Below are positions 26,594 to 35,386 of a DNA stretch of 64,000 nucleotides, in pieces. The position numbers were made by a program, and so were the translations under genes. The notes under the pieces are model-generated. The model worked only from the letters and a program-made list of their open reading frames with translations, did not search any database and was not told the DNA's origin. The DNA is taken from NCBI RefSeq assembly GCF_003208055.1, contig NZ_QJUE01000002.1, forward strand, positions 558,001 through 622,000, in the 5' to 3' direction. The first letter of the stretch is position 1. Every line of letters begins with the position of its first letter. The DNA is from Prochlorococcus marinus XMU1408 (GTDB lineage Bacteria; Cyanobacteriota; Cyanobacteriia; PCC-6307; Cyanobiaceae).

Positions 26594-26977
26594 TTAACCA
26601 CCGTCTATTTCACACCCCACCATTGACCCCCCTATTATGCCGGCTGGAATTGCCCACCAACGATCCTTACCTCTGGATATTGCTGTGGCTAATCCACCAC
26701 CTAATATTCCTCCAGCAATTGTACCCTCAGAGCAATCATTGTTATCAAATTTATTTTTATTTGTCGTTGAACTAACTCCTGGGCAAGGCACCTCCACTGT
26801 CTCTTCCCATTTCTTGATATATCCAGGATTATTTCTTGTCCCTGGTATGTATTCCTCTCTATATTCATTTCTAGTGCAAGTTCTGCTAGAGGAGAACCCC
26901 TTTTGATAATCATCAGCAAAAACAGATGTTGATCCAGTAATTAGAACCATTGATAAGATCGCAGAATTTATTTTCAT
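26594..26977 (-). CDS. secreted glycine-zipper protein
   Basis: I start it at ATG 26977 (MKINSAILSMVLITGSTSVF) because this gives a clean signal peptide with cleavage after VFA-D; an upstream ATG would bury it. The mature protein is about 105 residues, with many Cys (TCTRNEY, EVPCPG, NDCSEG, VGCEID) and a C-terminal glycine-zipper repeat (EGTIAGGILGGGLATAISRG and PAGIIGGSMVGCEI). Such glycine-zipper segments often sit in or span the outer membrane. The KKWEETVEVPCPG block is reminiscent of picocyanobacterial secreted proteins. Function unknown. It is between ruvA and the DMT permease on the same strand. Confidence 0.6.
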   Translation of the reverse strand: MKINSAILSMVLITGSTSVFADDYQKGFSSSRTCTRNEYREEYIPGTRNNPGYIKKWEETVEVPCPGVSSTTNKNKFDNNDCSEGTIAGGILGGGLATAISRGKDRWWAIPAGIIGGSMVGCEIDGG

Positions 26978-26984
26978 ATGTAAT

Positions 26985-27887
26985 TTACGCTTTTGAACTT
27001 TTTGATGCACTTATACTAATAATAGTGGATATAAGTACGCAAAGACCACCCAAATAAACTGAAGTTGATATTGTATCTTTAAAAATCAATAGACCCCAGA
27101 TGCTTGAGAAGATTACTTGAGAATAATTAAGTGAGGTAGCTTGCCCTGCTGGAATAAGTCTTAGGCCCTCAGTTATGCAAACTTGACCAATTTGTGTAAA
27201 GAAACCAATACCTAATATCCAAATCCATTCAAATCCAATTGGTAATACAAAATTATTAATTATAAGTGGTAAAGATAATGGAATAGATACCAATGGAAAA
27301 TAATGAATAATAACTAGAGGGTGCTCTTTAGCAGATAATTTTCTTACGCAAATATAGGCAAGCGATGTCAATAGAGCTCCTATTATTGCTATAGTTAATG
27401 CTATAAAAGTATCTATTACATTTCTATTTGAAATAAATTCTGGTTGACTAACTAATATTATTCCTATCCATCCAATGATGATCGAATAAACTATTCTTTT
27501 TAATATATCTTCTTTTAAGATAAAGTGTGCACATATAACTGTAAATGTAGGATAAATATATTGTATTACAGTAGCTGTTGCTATAGGTAAAATTGTTAGA
27601 GCCTTAAATATACAAAATAGAGCTAATGTTCCAAGTAAACCTCTAATAATTAATAATTTTTTTTGATTTCCCCAAGGATTTATATTATTTTTAAATAACA
27701 CTAGTCTAGTTATCACCAAACTAATTGATGCTCTCGCGAACACCAATTCTGAAACTGGTATTCTTCCATTAATTGATTTCACACATACGCTCATAAGACT
27801 AAATGCAAGACCACTTGCTATTAAAAATTTGATACCTCTAAAATTTCTATCTTTTTCAATTTTTTTTAGAATTTGTTTTTCTCTCAA
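26985..27887 (-). CDS. EamA/DMT-family permease
   Basis: 300 residues with ten predicted helices in two EamA repeats. The N-terminal half begins FRGIKFLIASGLAFSLMSVC, with ELVFARASISLVITRLVLF after the first helix, and ATATVIQYIYPTFTVICAHF closes repeat one. The second half has GIGFFTQIGQVCITEGLRLI and LNYSQVIFSSIWGLLIF. These are features of the 10-helix drug/metabolite exporters (RhaT/RarD relatives). The substrate cannot be predicted. Its 3' end is 7 bp from the start of the secreted protein, and it is divergent from dnaG. Confidence 0.85.
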   Translation of the reverse strand: MREKQILKKIEKDRNFRGIKFLIASGLAFSLMSVCVKSINGRIPVSELVFARASISLVITRLVLFKNNINPWGNQKKLLIIRGLLGTLALFCIFKALTILPIATATVIQYIYPTFTVICAHFILKEDILKRIVYSIIIGWIGIILVSQPEFISNRNVIDTFIALTIAIIGALLTSLAYICVRKLSAKEHPLVIIHYFPLVSIPLSLPLIINNFVLPIGFEWIWILGIGFFTQIGQVCITEGLRLIPAGQATSLNYSQVIFSSIWGLLIFKDTISTSVYLGGLCVLISTIISISASKSSKA

Positions 27888-27935
27888 TTTCTAAAACTCT
27901 TAACTAAATATTTCTGTATCAATTAAAATTATCAT

Positions 27936-29963
27936 ATGGCTTCAGTTCGACTTCATCCCAGGACAATAGAATCTGTAAAAGATCGTGTAGACATAGTTGA
28001 TGTTGTTGGAGATCACGTTGTTCTAAAGAAAAAAGGAAAAGAATTTGTTGGCATTTGTCCTTTTCATGATGACAGTAAGCCTTCGATGTCAGTGATTCCT
28101 GGTAAACAATTTTATTACTGTTTCTCTTGTGGTGCAGGTGGAAATGCAATTAAATTTTTAATGGAGTTTGAACGGAAAAGTTTTAGTGATGTTGTTCTTG
28201 AACTCGCCAAAAAATACCAAGTTCCCGTTGATACAGTTGAGGGGCCACAACAGGAAAGACTAAAACAACAGATATCTCGTCGTGATACTTTATACCGTGT
28301 TTTAAAACTCGCTACTGGTTGGTTTCGTAATCAATTAAATTCTTCGTGCGGAGAAAATGCTCTTAACTATCTTCAAAATTCACGTAATTTGAGTGATGGA
28401 GCTCTAATTAACTTCGAAATCGGGTATGCACCAGATAATTGGGATTCATTACTTAATTATTTTGTTGATATTGAAAAAGTTAGTGTTGAAATACTTGAAT
28501 CCTCTGGATTGATTGTTCCTAAAAAGGGAGGAAATGGTTTCTATGACAGATTTCGCAATCGTATTATTGTTCCAATACATGATAGACAAAAAAGAGTTAT
28601 TGGTTTTGGAGGAAGAAGTCTTGATGGATCTGAACCTAAATATTTAAATTCTCCTGAGACTGAAATCTTTGAAAAGGGAAAAAATCTTTTTGGGTTAGAT
28701 AAAGCTGCTCTTTCTATAAGAAAAAAAGACTATGCAGTTGTGGTTGAAGGTTATTTTGATGTGATAGCACTTCATGATTCCGGTATTACTAATGTTGTAG
28801 CCTCCTTAGGGACAGCATTAAGTCGTAATCAAATAACGCTTCTCTCACGATCAACAGATAGTAAAAAGATCCTTTTAAATTTTGATTCAGATAGTGCAGG
28901 AATACGAGCAGCCAATCGAGCCATCAATGAGGTTGAAAACCTTGCTATTCAAGGACAGCTCGATTTACGAGTTCTCCAATTACCCTCTGGTAAAGATCCA
29001 GATGAATTTCTCAGAGATAATTCTTCTTCGGAATATGAAGCATTAGCTGCTAAATCACCACTTTGGATGGATTGGCAAATAGATCAATCACTGAAAGATT
29101 TAGATTTAAGTAAATCTGATCAATTTCAGATTGCTGTTAGTGATTTAGTAAGTCTTCTTGGGAAGCTACCGCAAACTGCTATAAGAACACATTATCTACA
29201 GAAAGTTGCACAACGTCTTAGTGGAGGTCAAGGTAGATTCGCTTTACAACTTGAGGAAGATTTACGTAATCAAATTAGAGGTCAAAGATGGCACGGTCGA
29301 TCTAAGAAATATGAGAAAGATCAGGAAATAAGTCATAGAGAGCGAAGTGAGGCTGATATATTGTTTATATACATTCATTGTCCTAACTCTAGATCTTTCA
29401 TTCGTAATGAACTCCGATTAAGAGATCTAGATGATTTTGCTATTAATCATCATCGAGTAATATGGTCGACAATAAGTAATATTGAGGAGAAAAGATTTGG
29501 TTTTGATAAAGTTGAGAATATTAATCGTGGCAGTGATACAACTAACGTCTTAGCAGAGGTCGATTTAATTAAACATCTGTTAGATACTTTCCTTGTAAGT
29601 AATAATGAACATCTATCAAAACTAACTCTTTTACTTGAGGCTGATGAGCTTCGTCAGGCAACTTTAAGTGAGCCTGAGATGCAAATTCGTGGTTCATTAG
29701 CTGTCCTTGAAAAACAAAAATCATTAAAACGCTGTCGACATTTAATTGATGCGTGGAGCTCACAGAGATTACAGACACTAGAGAACTGTATTGCATCTCT
29801 TATTGTTCAAGAGAACTCAGAGCCTAGTAATTCATCAGATATGGAAGAACGGGTGATTAAAATGTTTGAAGAGTTAAACAATGATGCTATTAATTTTCAG
29901 GATCTTTACTATGCTGAAAGAAAGCACATTTTACATCTAGATCAGCAGAGATGTTTTAAATAA
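27936..29963 (+). CDS. dnaG: DNA primase
   Basis: 675 residues. DnaG makes RNA primers at the replication fork. The N-terminal zinc finger is GICPFHDDSKPSMSV...YYCFSCGAGG (about residues 38-70, Cys-His-Cys-Cys). The TOPRIM core has VVVEGYFDVIALHDSGITNV (Glu about 270) and LLNFDSDSAGIRAANRA, the DxDxAG metal motif. The remaining 270 residues form a DnaB-binding region with no further recognisable domain. Start ATG 27936. A small gene of unknown function follows at 26 bp. No rpoD or rpsU is adjacent, unlike in E. coli. Confidence 0.96.
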   Translation: MASVRLHPRTIESVKDRVDIVDVVGDHVVLKKKGKEFVGICPFHDDSKPSMSVIPGKQFYYCFSCGAGGNAIKFLMEFERKSFSDVVLELAKKYQVPVDTVEGPQQERLKQQISRRDTLYRVLKLATGWFRNQLNSSCGENALNYLQNSRNLSDGALINFEIGYAPDNWDSLLNYFVDIEKVSVEILESSGLIVPKKGGNGFYDRFRNRIIVPIHDRQKRVIGFGGRSLDGSEPKYLNSPETEIFEKGKNLFGLDKAALSIRKKDYAVVVEGYFDVIALHDSGITNVVASLGTALSRNQITLLSRSTDSKKILLNFDSDSAGIRAANRAINEVENLAIQGQLDLRVLQLPSGKDPDEFLRDNSSSEYEALAAKSPLWMDWQIDQSLKDLDLSKSDQFQIAVSDLVSLLGKLPQTAIRTHYLQKVAQRLSGGQGRFALQLEEDLRNQIRGQRWHGRSKKYEKDQEISHRERSEADILFIYIHCPNSRSFIRNELRLRDLDDFAINHHRVIWSTISNIEEKRFGFDKVENINRGSDTTNVLAEVDLIKHLLDTFLVSNNEHLSKLTLLLEADELRQATLSEPEMQIRGSLAVLEKQKSLKRCRHLIDAWSSQRLQTLENCIASLIVQENSEPSNSSDMEERVIKMFEELNNDAINFQDLYYAERKHILHLDQQRCFK

Positions 29964-29989
29964 TATTTTTACAGTTATATTTTTTTTTA

Positions 29990-30289
29990 ATGAAAAATTC
30001 TTCCTATTTTGATCTAGATAAATGTTCTTTATCTAACCATATTTGGCCTGATTTTATTAATAAAATTGGTATTTTTAAGGCAAAATTAGCAGTTCGTCAG
30101 GCTCTCGATCTTCAGAAAATGCAGGGCAACTCTTCTACCTTACCTGTTCTTATTCTTGAAACATGCGGAACTGCTCTTATCAGCTCCAGTGCTATCAAGA
30201 CCTATATTGGCTTAACTTGTGTTGAACAAGGAATGCTTTTGATTTACAGTAAAAAGTTAGATGCTATTCAATTACTTAGAGATTATTAA
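29990..30289 (+). CDS. hypothetical protein, 99 aa
   Basis: It begins MKNSSYFDLDKCSLSNHIWP and contains KIGIFKAKLAVRQALDLQKM, VLILETCGTALISSSAIKTY and TCVEQGMLLIYSKK. It is soluble and of mixed secondary structure, with no recognisable motif. The gene lies 26 bp after dnaG on the same strand and may be co-transcribed with it. It converges on the HExxH gene at 30304 with a 14 bp gap. I do not know the family. Length and codon use are consistent with a real gene. Confidence 0.55.
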   Translation: MKNSSYFDLDKCSLSNHIWPDFINKIGIFKAKLAVRQALDLQKMQGNSSTLPVLILETCGTALISSSAIKTYIGLTCVEQGMLLIYSKKLDAIQLLRDY

Positions 30290-30303
30290 AAACGAAATAA
30301 TTA

Positions 30304-30762
30304 TCATAGACAATACTTTATTAATTCTTTTTCTACTAATCTTGGTTTATCTTCTAATATATATGCTTGTCTTTCTTTTTCTTCCTCTCCTGATATTTTT
30401 GTAGAACCTTTTAAAGCTTCAATTTTTGCTGGATTCATCGTTAAATTTTTATTTATTTTTAATAAGTTCCCGTTATTGCATTCTTGTGTTACGTGAACAG
30501 CTTCATGTCTTAATGCTTTTTTTATAAGTGTTGCTGTCCGCTCATAAGTATCAGTATATTTCTTACTTAGACTTTTATAGCCTCCTATCCTTTTAACATT
30601 ATCTGTACATATAACAATCTTTTTTTGTCTCTTTTTTAAAAAACCTACGTATTTTTGACTTAATAAACATAGAGATGTATTTTCCTCTGTTGAATATCCT
30701 GCTTTTTCAACATGCTCTATTATCTTAATTTCTATTTTATCTAAATATTGAATGAACTCCAT
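30304..30762 (-). CDS. putative HExxH zinc-metalloprotease-like protein
   Basis: 152 residues, no signal peptide. The motif LRHEAVHVTQECNNG (84-98) contains HEAVH, the zinc-binding pattern of zincin metalloproteases, embedded in a helix with hydrophobic spacing. About 40 residues later a helix EEEKERQAYILEDKP (126-140) contains Glu residues in a context like the third ligand of gluzincins (E-x-x-A-x-x). The N-terminal half is alpha/beta with a CTDNVKRIGGYKSLSKKYTD segment. I do not recognise a named family. It lies 88 bp downstream of umuC, on the same strand, so read-through from the SOS operon is possible. Activity is not shown. Confidence 0.55.
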   Translation of the reverse strand: MEFIQYLDKIEIKIIEHVEKAGYSTEENTSLCLLSQKYVGFLKKRQKKIVICTDNVKRIGGYKSLSKKYTDTYERTATLIKKALRHEAVHVTQECNNGNLLKINKNLTMNPAKIEALKGSTKISGEEEKERQAYILEDKPRLVEKELIKYCL

Positions 30763-30850
30763 TATTCTAATCTCTAATAATTATATTATTTTTAATTTAC
30801 CATATTTTTTTCACATATGTTTATTGTATATTTTAAATCTCATAGAAACT

Positions 30851-32128
30851 TTAATTTGCAAATACAGTAGGAATACTTTCTATATTAGTTACTTTTGAAC
30901 CGGATAGTTTACTACGACGTGGCCTCCATTCCCTCTCTATAATAGATGAGCCCCATCCTAATAAATCTTTTCCATTTTTTTTGTTAATATTATCTATTAC
31001 ACTATTTAGTCTTTCTAGATAGAATTCTTCTTGTAAATCATTATTACAAAATAATAGTTTTTGTTTGTATTGATTGCTACTGAGGTTATGCAATATTACA
31101 CCAGCTTTTATAAATTTCTTATATGGTTTAAATATTCTATTTGTTAATTCAATACTGTTTTTCTGGATAATTATTGAGTTCGAACTTGGTGTCTGTAATT
31201 TTATACTTGCTTCACTTCTATAAAAATCTTTTGAATGAGTATTGGTTGTTGTAAAGACTGTAATTGCAGAAGATAATTGATTGTATTTTCTAAGCTTTGC
31301 AGTTGCTATGAGAACATATTTACTTATTGATTGACTCAGCTCCTCTAAGCTATCTATTGGATATGCAAAACTCCTACTCACGCAGATTTCTTTTCGAGCT
31401 GATGATTTTTCATTAATAGGAATACAGTATGTACCTTTCAATTCATTTTGTATGCGTAAACCAATTACACCATATTTGGATTTAATTTGATTGCTTGACA
31501 TATCTCTAAGTTCTCTTGCGTTGTTTATGCCTCTAACTTTTAGCCATGTCGACATTTTTTTTCCTACACCCCAAACTTTATCTACCTTGATTTGTTGAAG
31601 ATAAGGATTCTTATCTTCAACTATACCTATATCAAATATACCTGAATTACTTTGTATTTCCTTTGCTATATAATTAGAAATTTTTGATAGAACTTTTGTT
31701 TCACCAATACCAATAGATATTGGTATTCCTATGTTCTGATAAACTAAGGCTCTTAAATCTTTTCCCCATTGATATAGACACTTATCTTTTGGTCGTTTCA
31801 TAGTCGCAAATGCTTCATCTATAGAGTAAATTTCTAGCTCTTCACAATTTTCTTTTAGTATCTGCATTAATCGATTGCTTACATCACCGTAAAGTTCATA
31901 ATTTGAACTTCTTACATTTATATTTAATTGATTTAGTTTGCTTTTTAATTTGAAATAAGGCTGACCCATAGGAATTCCCATTTTTCTAGCTTCTGAGCTT
32001 CGGGCTATAATGCATCCATCATTATTCGAAAGTATAACTAAGGCCTTTCCTCTAATTGATGGATCGATCATTTGCTCACACGAAGCATAGAAATTATTGC
32101 CATCAATTTGAACTATAGCTTTGCGCAT
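30851..32128 (-). CDS. umuC: translesion DNA polymerase V catalytic subunit
   Basis: 425 residues of the Y-family polymerase UmuC. The first catalytic carboxylate is in VQIDGNNFYASCE (Asp about 9). The second cluster is IYSIDEAFA (Asp104, Glu105), offset by three from E. coli UmuC. The LSNNDGCIIARSSEARKMGI block is the fingers signature. The helix-hairpin-helix KVDKVWGVGKKMSTWLKVRG and the little-finger domain (250-360) follow. The tail ends after a WGSSIIEREWRPRRSKLSG segment close to that of E. coli. UmuD starts 11 bases ahead of it on the same strand. Together they form error-prone polymerase V. Confidence 0.95.
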   Translation of the reverse strand: MRKAIVQIDGNNFYASCEQMIDPSIRGKALVILSNNDGCIIARSSEARKMGIPMGQPYFKLKSKLNQLNINVRSSNYELYGDVSNRLMQILKENCEELEIYSIDEAFATMKRPKDKCLYQWGKDLRALVYQNIGIPISIGIGETKVLSKISNYIAKEIQSNSGIFDIGIVEDKNPYLQQIKVDKVWGVGKKMSTWLKVRGINNARELRDMSSNQIKSKYGVIGLRIQNELKGTYCIPINEKSSARKEICVSRSFAYPIDSLEELSQSISKYVLIATAKLRKYNQLSSAITVFTTTNTHSKDFYRSEASIKLQTPSSNSIIIQKNSIELTNRIFKPYKKFIKAGVILHNLSSNQYKQKLLFCNNDLQEEFYLERLNSVIDNINKKNGKDLLGWGSSIIEREWRPRRSKLSGSKVTNIESIPTVFAN

Positions 32129-32138
32129 AATTATTTAT

Positions 32139-32576
32139 TTATCTTTCTAGTTTGTGTATTGAATAAATTGCTACTCCCCAAATTTGTATATCTAAATATT
32201 CATATAAATTTATTGCTGGATAGTTTTTTTTATCTGCTTTTAGATAATAATTATTTTTTTCTTTTATAAGTCTTTTTAATGTGAATTCCCCATCCAACAG
32301 AGCAACTACAACATGTCCAGGAGTCGGATTTATGCTTCGATCTATTATTAATAAGTCATTATTATAAATTCCTGCGTTATTCATAGAATTACCACAAACG
32401 CGTAGAAAGAACGTACTTATGGGGTTTTTGATTAAGTATTGGTTTAAGTCGATGCCTAGCTCTATATAATCTTCTGCGGGAGAAGGGAACCCTGCCGAAA
32501 TTGTTTCTTTTACTAATGGAACTAATAAGTTCGACGGCATCTCTTTTGAAGAAGAGTGAGAGATCTTTGAATACAT
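32139..32576 (-). CDS. umuD: UmuD-type SOS mutagenesis protein (S24 peptidase)
   Basis: 145 residues. UmuD is cleaved in a RecA-stimulated way to UmuD', the active partner of UmuC. The site SAGFPSPAEDY has Ala28-Gly29 in place of the E. coli Cys24-Gly25. The catalytic dyad is Ser64 in VCGNSMNNAGI and Lys101 in EFTLKRLIK, both four positions later than in E. coli. Length matches (139 in E. coli). It is the first gene of the operon with umuC, and a LexA-like box lies 28-41 bases before its start. Confidence 0.94.
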   Translation of the reverse strand: MYSKISHSSSKEMPSNLLVPLVKETISAGFPSPAEDYIELGIDLNQYLIKNPISTFFLRVCGNSMNNAGIYNNDLLIIDRSINPTPGHVVVALLDGEFTLKRLIKEKNNYYLKADKKNYPAINLYEYLDIQIWGVAIYSIHKLER

Positions 32577-32603
32577 GAACCCAGCGTGACCTGATTTTAT
32601 TAT

Positions 32604-32617
32604 AGTTCACTTGTACT
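32604..32617 (-). promoter_or_regulatory. LexA-like SOS box upstream of umuD
   Basis: On the minus strand the sequence reads AGTACAAGTGAACT. Compared with the cyanobacterial LexA consensus as I recall it (RGTACNNNDGTWCB), 13 of 14 positions agree; the exception is T changed to A in the second half. It is an imperfect palindrome (AGTAC...GAACT), centred about 35 bases before the umuD start. Confidence 0.7.
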
Positions 32618-32642
32618 ATCGCGTATTGTGTCGGTGTAGTCT

Positions 32643-33080
32643 TTATTCTTTGTGGTATGGGGAGCCTTGAGTAATAGTTTTTGCCCGATACAGTTGCTCT
32701 ATAAGGAGAAGACGAGCTATTTCATGCGGAAAAGTCAGTGGTGAAAGACTTAATTGCAAAATAGCGAAATTATTTAGGGACTGGCTAAGACCGGTAGCAC
32801 CTCCAATAACAAAAGTAATGTTTTGATTATTAAAATTAAGCAGCTTTCTTGCTAATAGTTTTGAAGAGAAAGATTGTCCATTCTCGTTGAGAATGACAAG
32901 GGCCTCATTTTTTTTTAAGATTCCTTTAATCGTATATTCTTCTTTTATTTGAGTACTGTCTTTGATTTCTATGACTTGTAAACCAGGCAATCTTTTCAAG
33001 TACATTTCTATACCTGTCTGAATCCACTTTTTCTTTATTTTCCCAATGGCAATGATTTTATATCGTGAAACATTAAGCAT
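32643..33080 (-). CDS. rlmH: 23S rRNA (pseudouridine1915-N3)-methyltransferase
   Basis: 145 residues. RlmH (YbeA family) is a small SPOUT methyltransferase that modifies pseudouridine 1915 in helix 69 of 23S rRNA. Its signatures are IIAIGKIKKKWIQTGIEMYLKR, shortened here to IAIGKIKKKWIQTGIEMYLK, then ALVILNENGQSFSSKLLARK, ITFVIGGATGLSQS (the SAM-binding knot loop) and LTFPHEIARLLLIEQLYRA, with the YHKE C-terminal end. These fit the family along the whole chain. It starts 15 bases after the 121-aa gene on the same strand and ends 26 bases before the LexA-like box of umuD. Confidence 0.95.
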   Translation of the reverse strand: MLNVSRYKIIAIGKIKKKWIQTGIEMYLKRLPGLQVIEIKDSTQIKEEYTIKGILKKNEALVILNENGQSFSSKLLARKLLNFNNQNITFVIGGATGLSQSLNNFAILQLSLSPLTFPHEIARLLLIEQLYRAKTITQGSPYHKE

Positions 33081-33095
33081 AAAATTTATATTTAT

Positions 33096-33461
33096 CTAAT
33101 AATTATCATCTTCAAGGAGAAATTGTTTAAATTGTGTATAAAGCTCTAGTGATTCGTTAACAGAAAGTTCTTGAGGATTTTTATTCTTATCTGGTGTAAT
33201 ATTTGAATGATTTTTTACAGTATTTGATTCAAGTGTTTTCAGTCGATCTAATAGATGGGGTGGGACGTTCCCATCTGGGCTTATTTCCATAAGTTCTCGA
33301 AAAAGTTGTTGAGGATTGGTTTCAATTTCAACTGGATGAAGTTTGTGTTGTTTAGTCGAATTAGTTTTTTTTGATTCTGTTTGTTGAGATTTGGATATCT
33401 CTTTAGGAAGTTTACGTCCAAGTTCTTTTAAACGTTCAAGGCTGTGACTATCAAAACTCAT
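33096..33461 (-). CDS. hypothetical soluble protein, 121 aa
   Basis: An N-terminal helix (HSLERLKELGRKLPKEISKS), a Lys/Ser/Thr/Gln-rich linker (about 25-45), a conserved-looking block IETNPQQLFRELMEISPDGN and PPHLLDRLKTLES, and a C-terminal acidic helix (SLELYTQFKQFLLEDDNY). It is helical, charged and partly disordered, typical of picocyanobacterial proteins that bind nucleic acid or ribosomal factors, but no motif proves this. It is in tandem with rlmH (15 bp), and divergent from rsmA (100 bp). No named family recognised. Confidence 0.6.
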   Translation of the reverse strand: MSFDSHSLERLKELGRKLPKEISKSQQTESKKTNSTKQHKLHPVEIETNPQQLFRELMEISPDGNVPPHLLDRLKTLESNTVKNHSNITPDKNKNPQELSVNESLELYTQFKQFLLEDDNY

Positions 33462-33561
33462 TTTTCTGGAGAAGGATATATTGATTGAAAATCTTTTTAT
33501 GATTATATTTTAAATAATTTATTTTTACTTCAGTAAAAAATGTGATTATTTCTAATGTGGT

Positions 33562-34437
33562 TTGGAGATTGTTCGTGTGGGTGATAAAACATTGAATGAT
33601 TTTAGACATATTCCTCGAAAACGCTTTGGCCAGCATTGGCTAAAAGATCAGGGTGTTCTAAATAAAATAGTTAAAGCTGCCAAATTGAATTCTGATGATT
33701 GTGTATTAGAAGTTGGCCCAGGTAGAGGTGCTTTAACTGAAAAATTAATTGAATCTCAAGCAAGATTCATTCAAGCAATTGAACTTGATAGAGATTTGGT
33801 AGCTGGTTTGAAAAAGCGTTTTATTGATCAAAACAAATTCAGTTTGAGAGAGGGAGATGTTCTATCTGTTCCATTGAATGCAGCTAATGGAGAAATTATT
33901 AATAAAGTTGTTGCTAATATTCCTTACAACATAACAGGACCAATATTAAGAAGATTAATTGGTGAACTATGCAATCCACCAGAAAATAATTTTGAAACTT
34001 TAGTTATCCTTATGCAAAAAGAAGTGGCTCAAAGAATTTTAGCCCAACCAGGCAATAGCAATTATAGTGCTTTAAGCGTAAGAATACAGTTGTTAGCAAA
34101 ATGTCAATTTGTATGTGATGTTTCTGCTAGATGTTTTCAACCTTCTCCAAAGGTGGATTCCAAAGTCGTGCTGTTTGAACCTCATTTATCTCTTGGTCAT
34201 GAATTTTATGAAATTGGGAATTTATTAGAGAAACTTTTAAAACTTGCTTTTTCTGGTAGAAGGAAGAAATTACGTAACACGATTGGAAGTTTTGTAACTT
34301 CAAACGATCAAATAAAAGAATTTTTTGCCTATAGAGGTATTAGTCTTGATCAACGACCACAGGAAATTTCTCCTTCCAATTGGTTTGCCTTAGCCAAAGC
34401 TTTAAAAGAAACTTCTGTTATTAAAAATGACTTCTAA
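33562..34437 (+). CDS. rsmA: 16S rRNA dimethyladenosine transferase
   Basis: 291 residues (TTG start at 33562; an in-frame GTG at 33577 is possible). RsmA/KsgA dimethylates A1518 and A1519 of 16S rRNA. Motifs: PRKRFGQHWLKDQGVL (19-34), VLEVGPGRGALTEKLI (SAM motif I), the catalytic-site VANIPYNITGPILR (motif IV, NIPY), MQKEVAQRIL, and CFQPSPKVDSKVV. All are in family order. It overlaps ispE by 11 bases. This rsmA-ispE pairing is common in bacteria. Confidence 0.95.
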   Translation: MEIVRVGDKTLNDFRHIPRKRFGQHWLKDQGVLNKIVKAAKLNSDDCVLEVGPGRGALTEKLIESQARFIQAIELDRDLVAGLKKRFIDQNKFSLREGDVLSVPLNAANGEIINKVVANIPYNITGPILRRLIGELCNPPENNFETLVILMQKEVAQRILAQPGNSNYSALSVRIQLLAKCQFVCDVSARCFQPSPKVDSKVVLFEPHLSLGHEFYEIGNLLEKLLKLAFSGRRKKLRNTIGSFVTSNDQIKEFFAYRGISLDQRPQEISPSNWFALAKALKETSVIKNDF

Positions 34438-35386
34438 CAATGTTAATGATAATTCTCTCATAGCAATTGCAAATGCAAAAATTAATTTGCATTTAGAGGT
34501 TTTAGGTATGAGAAATGATGGCTTTCACGAATTGGCAATGGTCATGCAAAGTATTAGTCTAAGCGATAAATTGAAGATGATAAAAAGGCAGGATAATAAT
34601 ATTAGCCTTAAATCTAATAATAAAGAGATCAGTAATGGTGATGATAATTTAATAATAAAGGCTGCAATGATTTTGAGAAAGGAAGTTGGAAATACAAAAT
34701 TAGGTGTTGATATAGAACTTGAAAAAAACATACCAATTGGTGCAGGATTAGCAGGAGGATCTACAGATGCAGCAGCGACTTTTGTTGGTTTAAATAAACT
34801 CTGGAACTTAAATCTAGAGGGTTATCAATTAGAGAAAATATCACAGCAGATTGGATCAGATATTCCCTTTTGCGTATCAGGAGGTAGGCAAATTTGTTTT
34901 GGACGTGGTGAAGTTCTAGAAAAATTAAAGTGTAAAAAGTTTGATCTGGGTCTTGTTTTGGTAAAAGATCCTTCAATTCAAGTTTCTACGCCAGTCGCAT
35001 ATAAAAAATATAAAGAACAGTATGGTCATACTTATCTTGATGATGATAAGGATTTTGATCTCAAAAGAAATATGATCAGGTCTATAGATTGGTCTGATAA
35101 GTCTATATTTGATAATCGAATAGAAATACAAAATGATTTACAAAAAACAGTTCGCCCTATGACACCAGAGGTTGAAAAGTCATTGAAAATATTGTCTGGT
35201 TTGCCAGGTTCTCGCCTTGTATCTATGAGTGGCTCTGGACCAAGCTGTTTTGCTTTGTTCCCAAGCTATGATGTTGCAAATAAAGTGTTAACAGAACATT
35301 TTAATGAATTTGAAAGAGCTGGTTTATCAGCTTGGGCATGTTCAATGATGTCTAATGGAGTTAACTTGGAAAATGAATTTACCTAG
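34427..35386 (+). CDS. ispE: 4-diphosphocytidyl-2-C-methyl-D-erythritol kinase
   Basis: 319 residues. IspE phosphorylates CDP-ME in the MEP pathway to isoprenoids (carotenoids, chlorophyll phytyl tail). The GHMP kinase signatures are present: AIANAKINLHLEVLGMR, the ATP-binding IPIGAGLAGGSTDAAATFVG (Pro-x-x-x-Gly-Leu-Ala-Gly-Gly-Ser), QIGSDIPFCVSGG, and SMSGSGPSCFALF near the C-terminus. It overlaps rsmA at its 5' end and the DUF3082 gene at its 3' end, and dxs, the first enzyme of the same pathway, is elsewhere in this window at 52690. Confidence 0.95.
   Translation: MTSNNVNDNSLIAIANAKINLHLEVLGMRNDGFHELAMVMQSISLSDKLKMIKRQDNNISLKSNNKEISNGDDNLIIKAAMILRKEVGNTKLGVDIELEKNIPIGAGLAGGSTDAAATFVGLNKLWNLNLEGYQLEKISQQIGSDIPFCVSGGRQICFGRGEVLEKLKCKKFDLGLVLVKDPSIQVSTPVAYKKYKEQYGHTYLDDDKDFDLKRNMIRSIDWSDKSIFDNRIEIQNDLQKTVRPMTPEVEKSLKILSGLPGSRLVSMSGSGPSCFALFPSYDVANKVLTEHFNEFERAGLSAWACSMMSNGVNLENEFT

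Noticed and set aside
33451-33636. Minus-strand 61-codon frame between rsmA and the 121-aa gene
   Set aside because: It overlaps the conserved 5' part of rsmA and the start of the 121-aa gene; low-complexity product.
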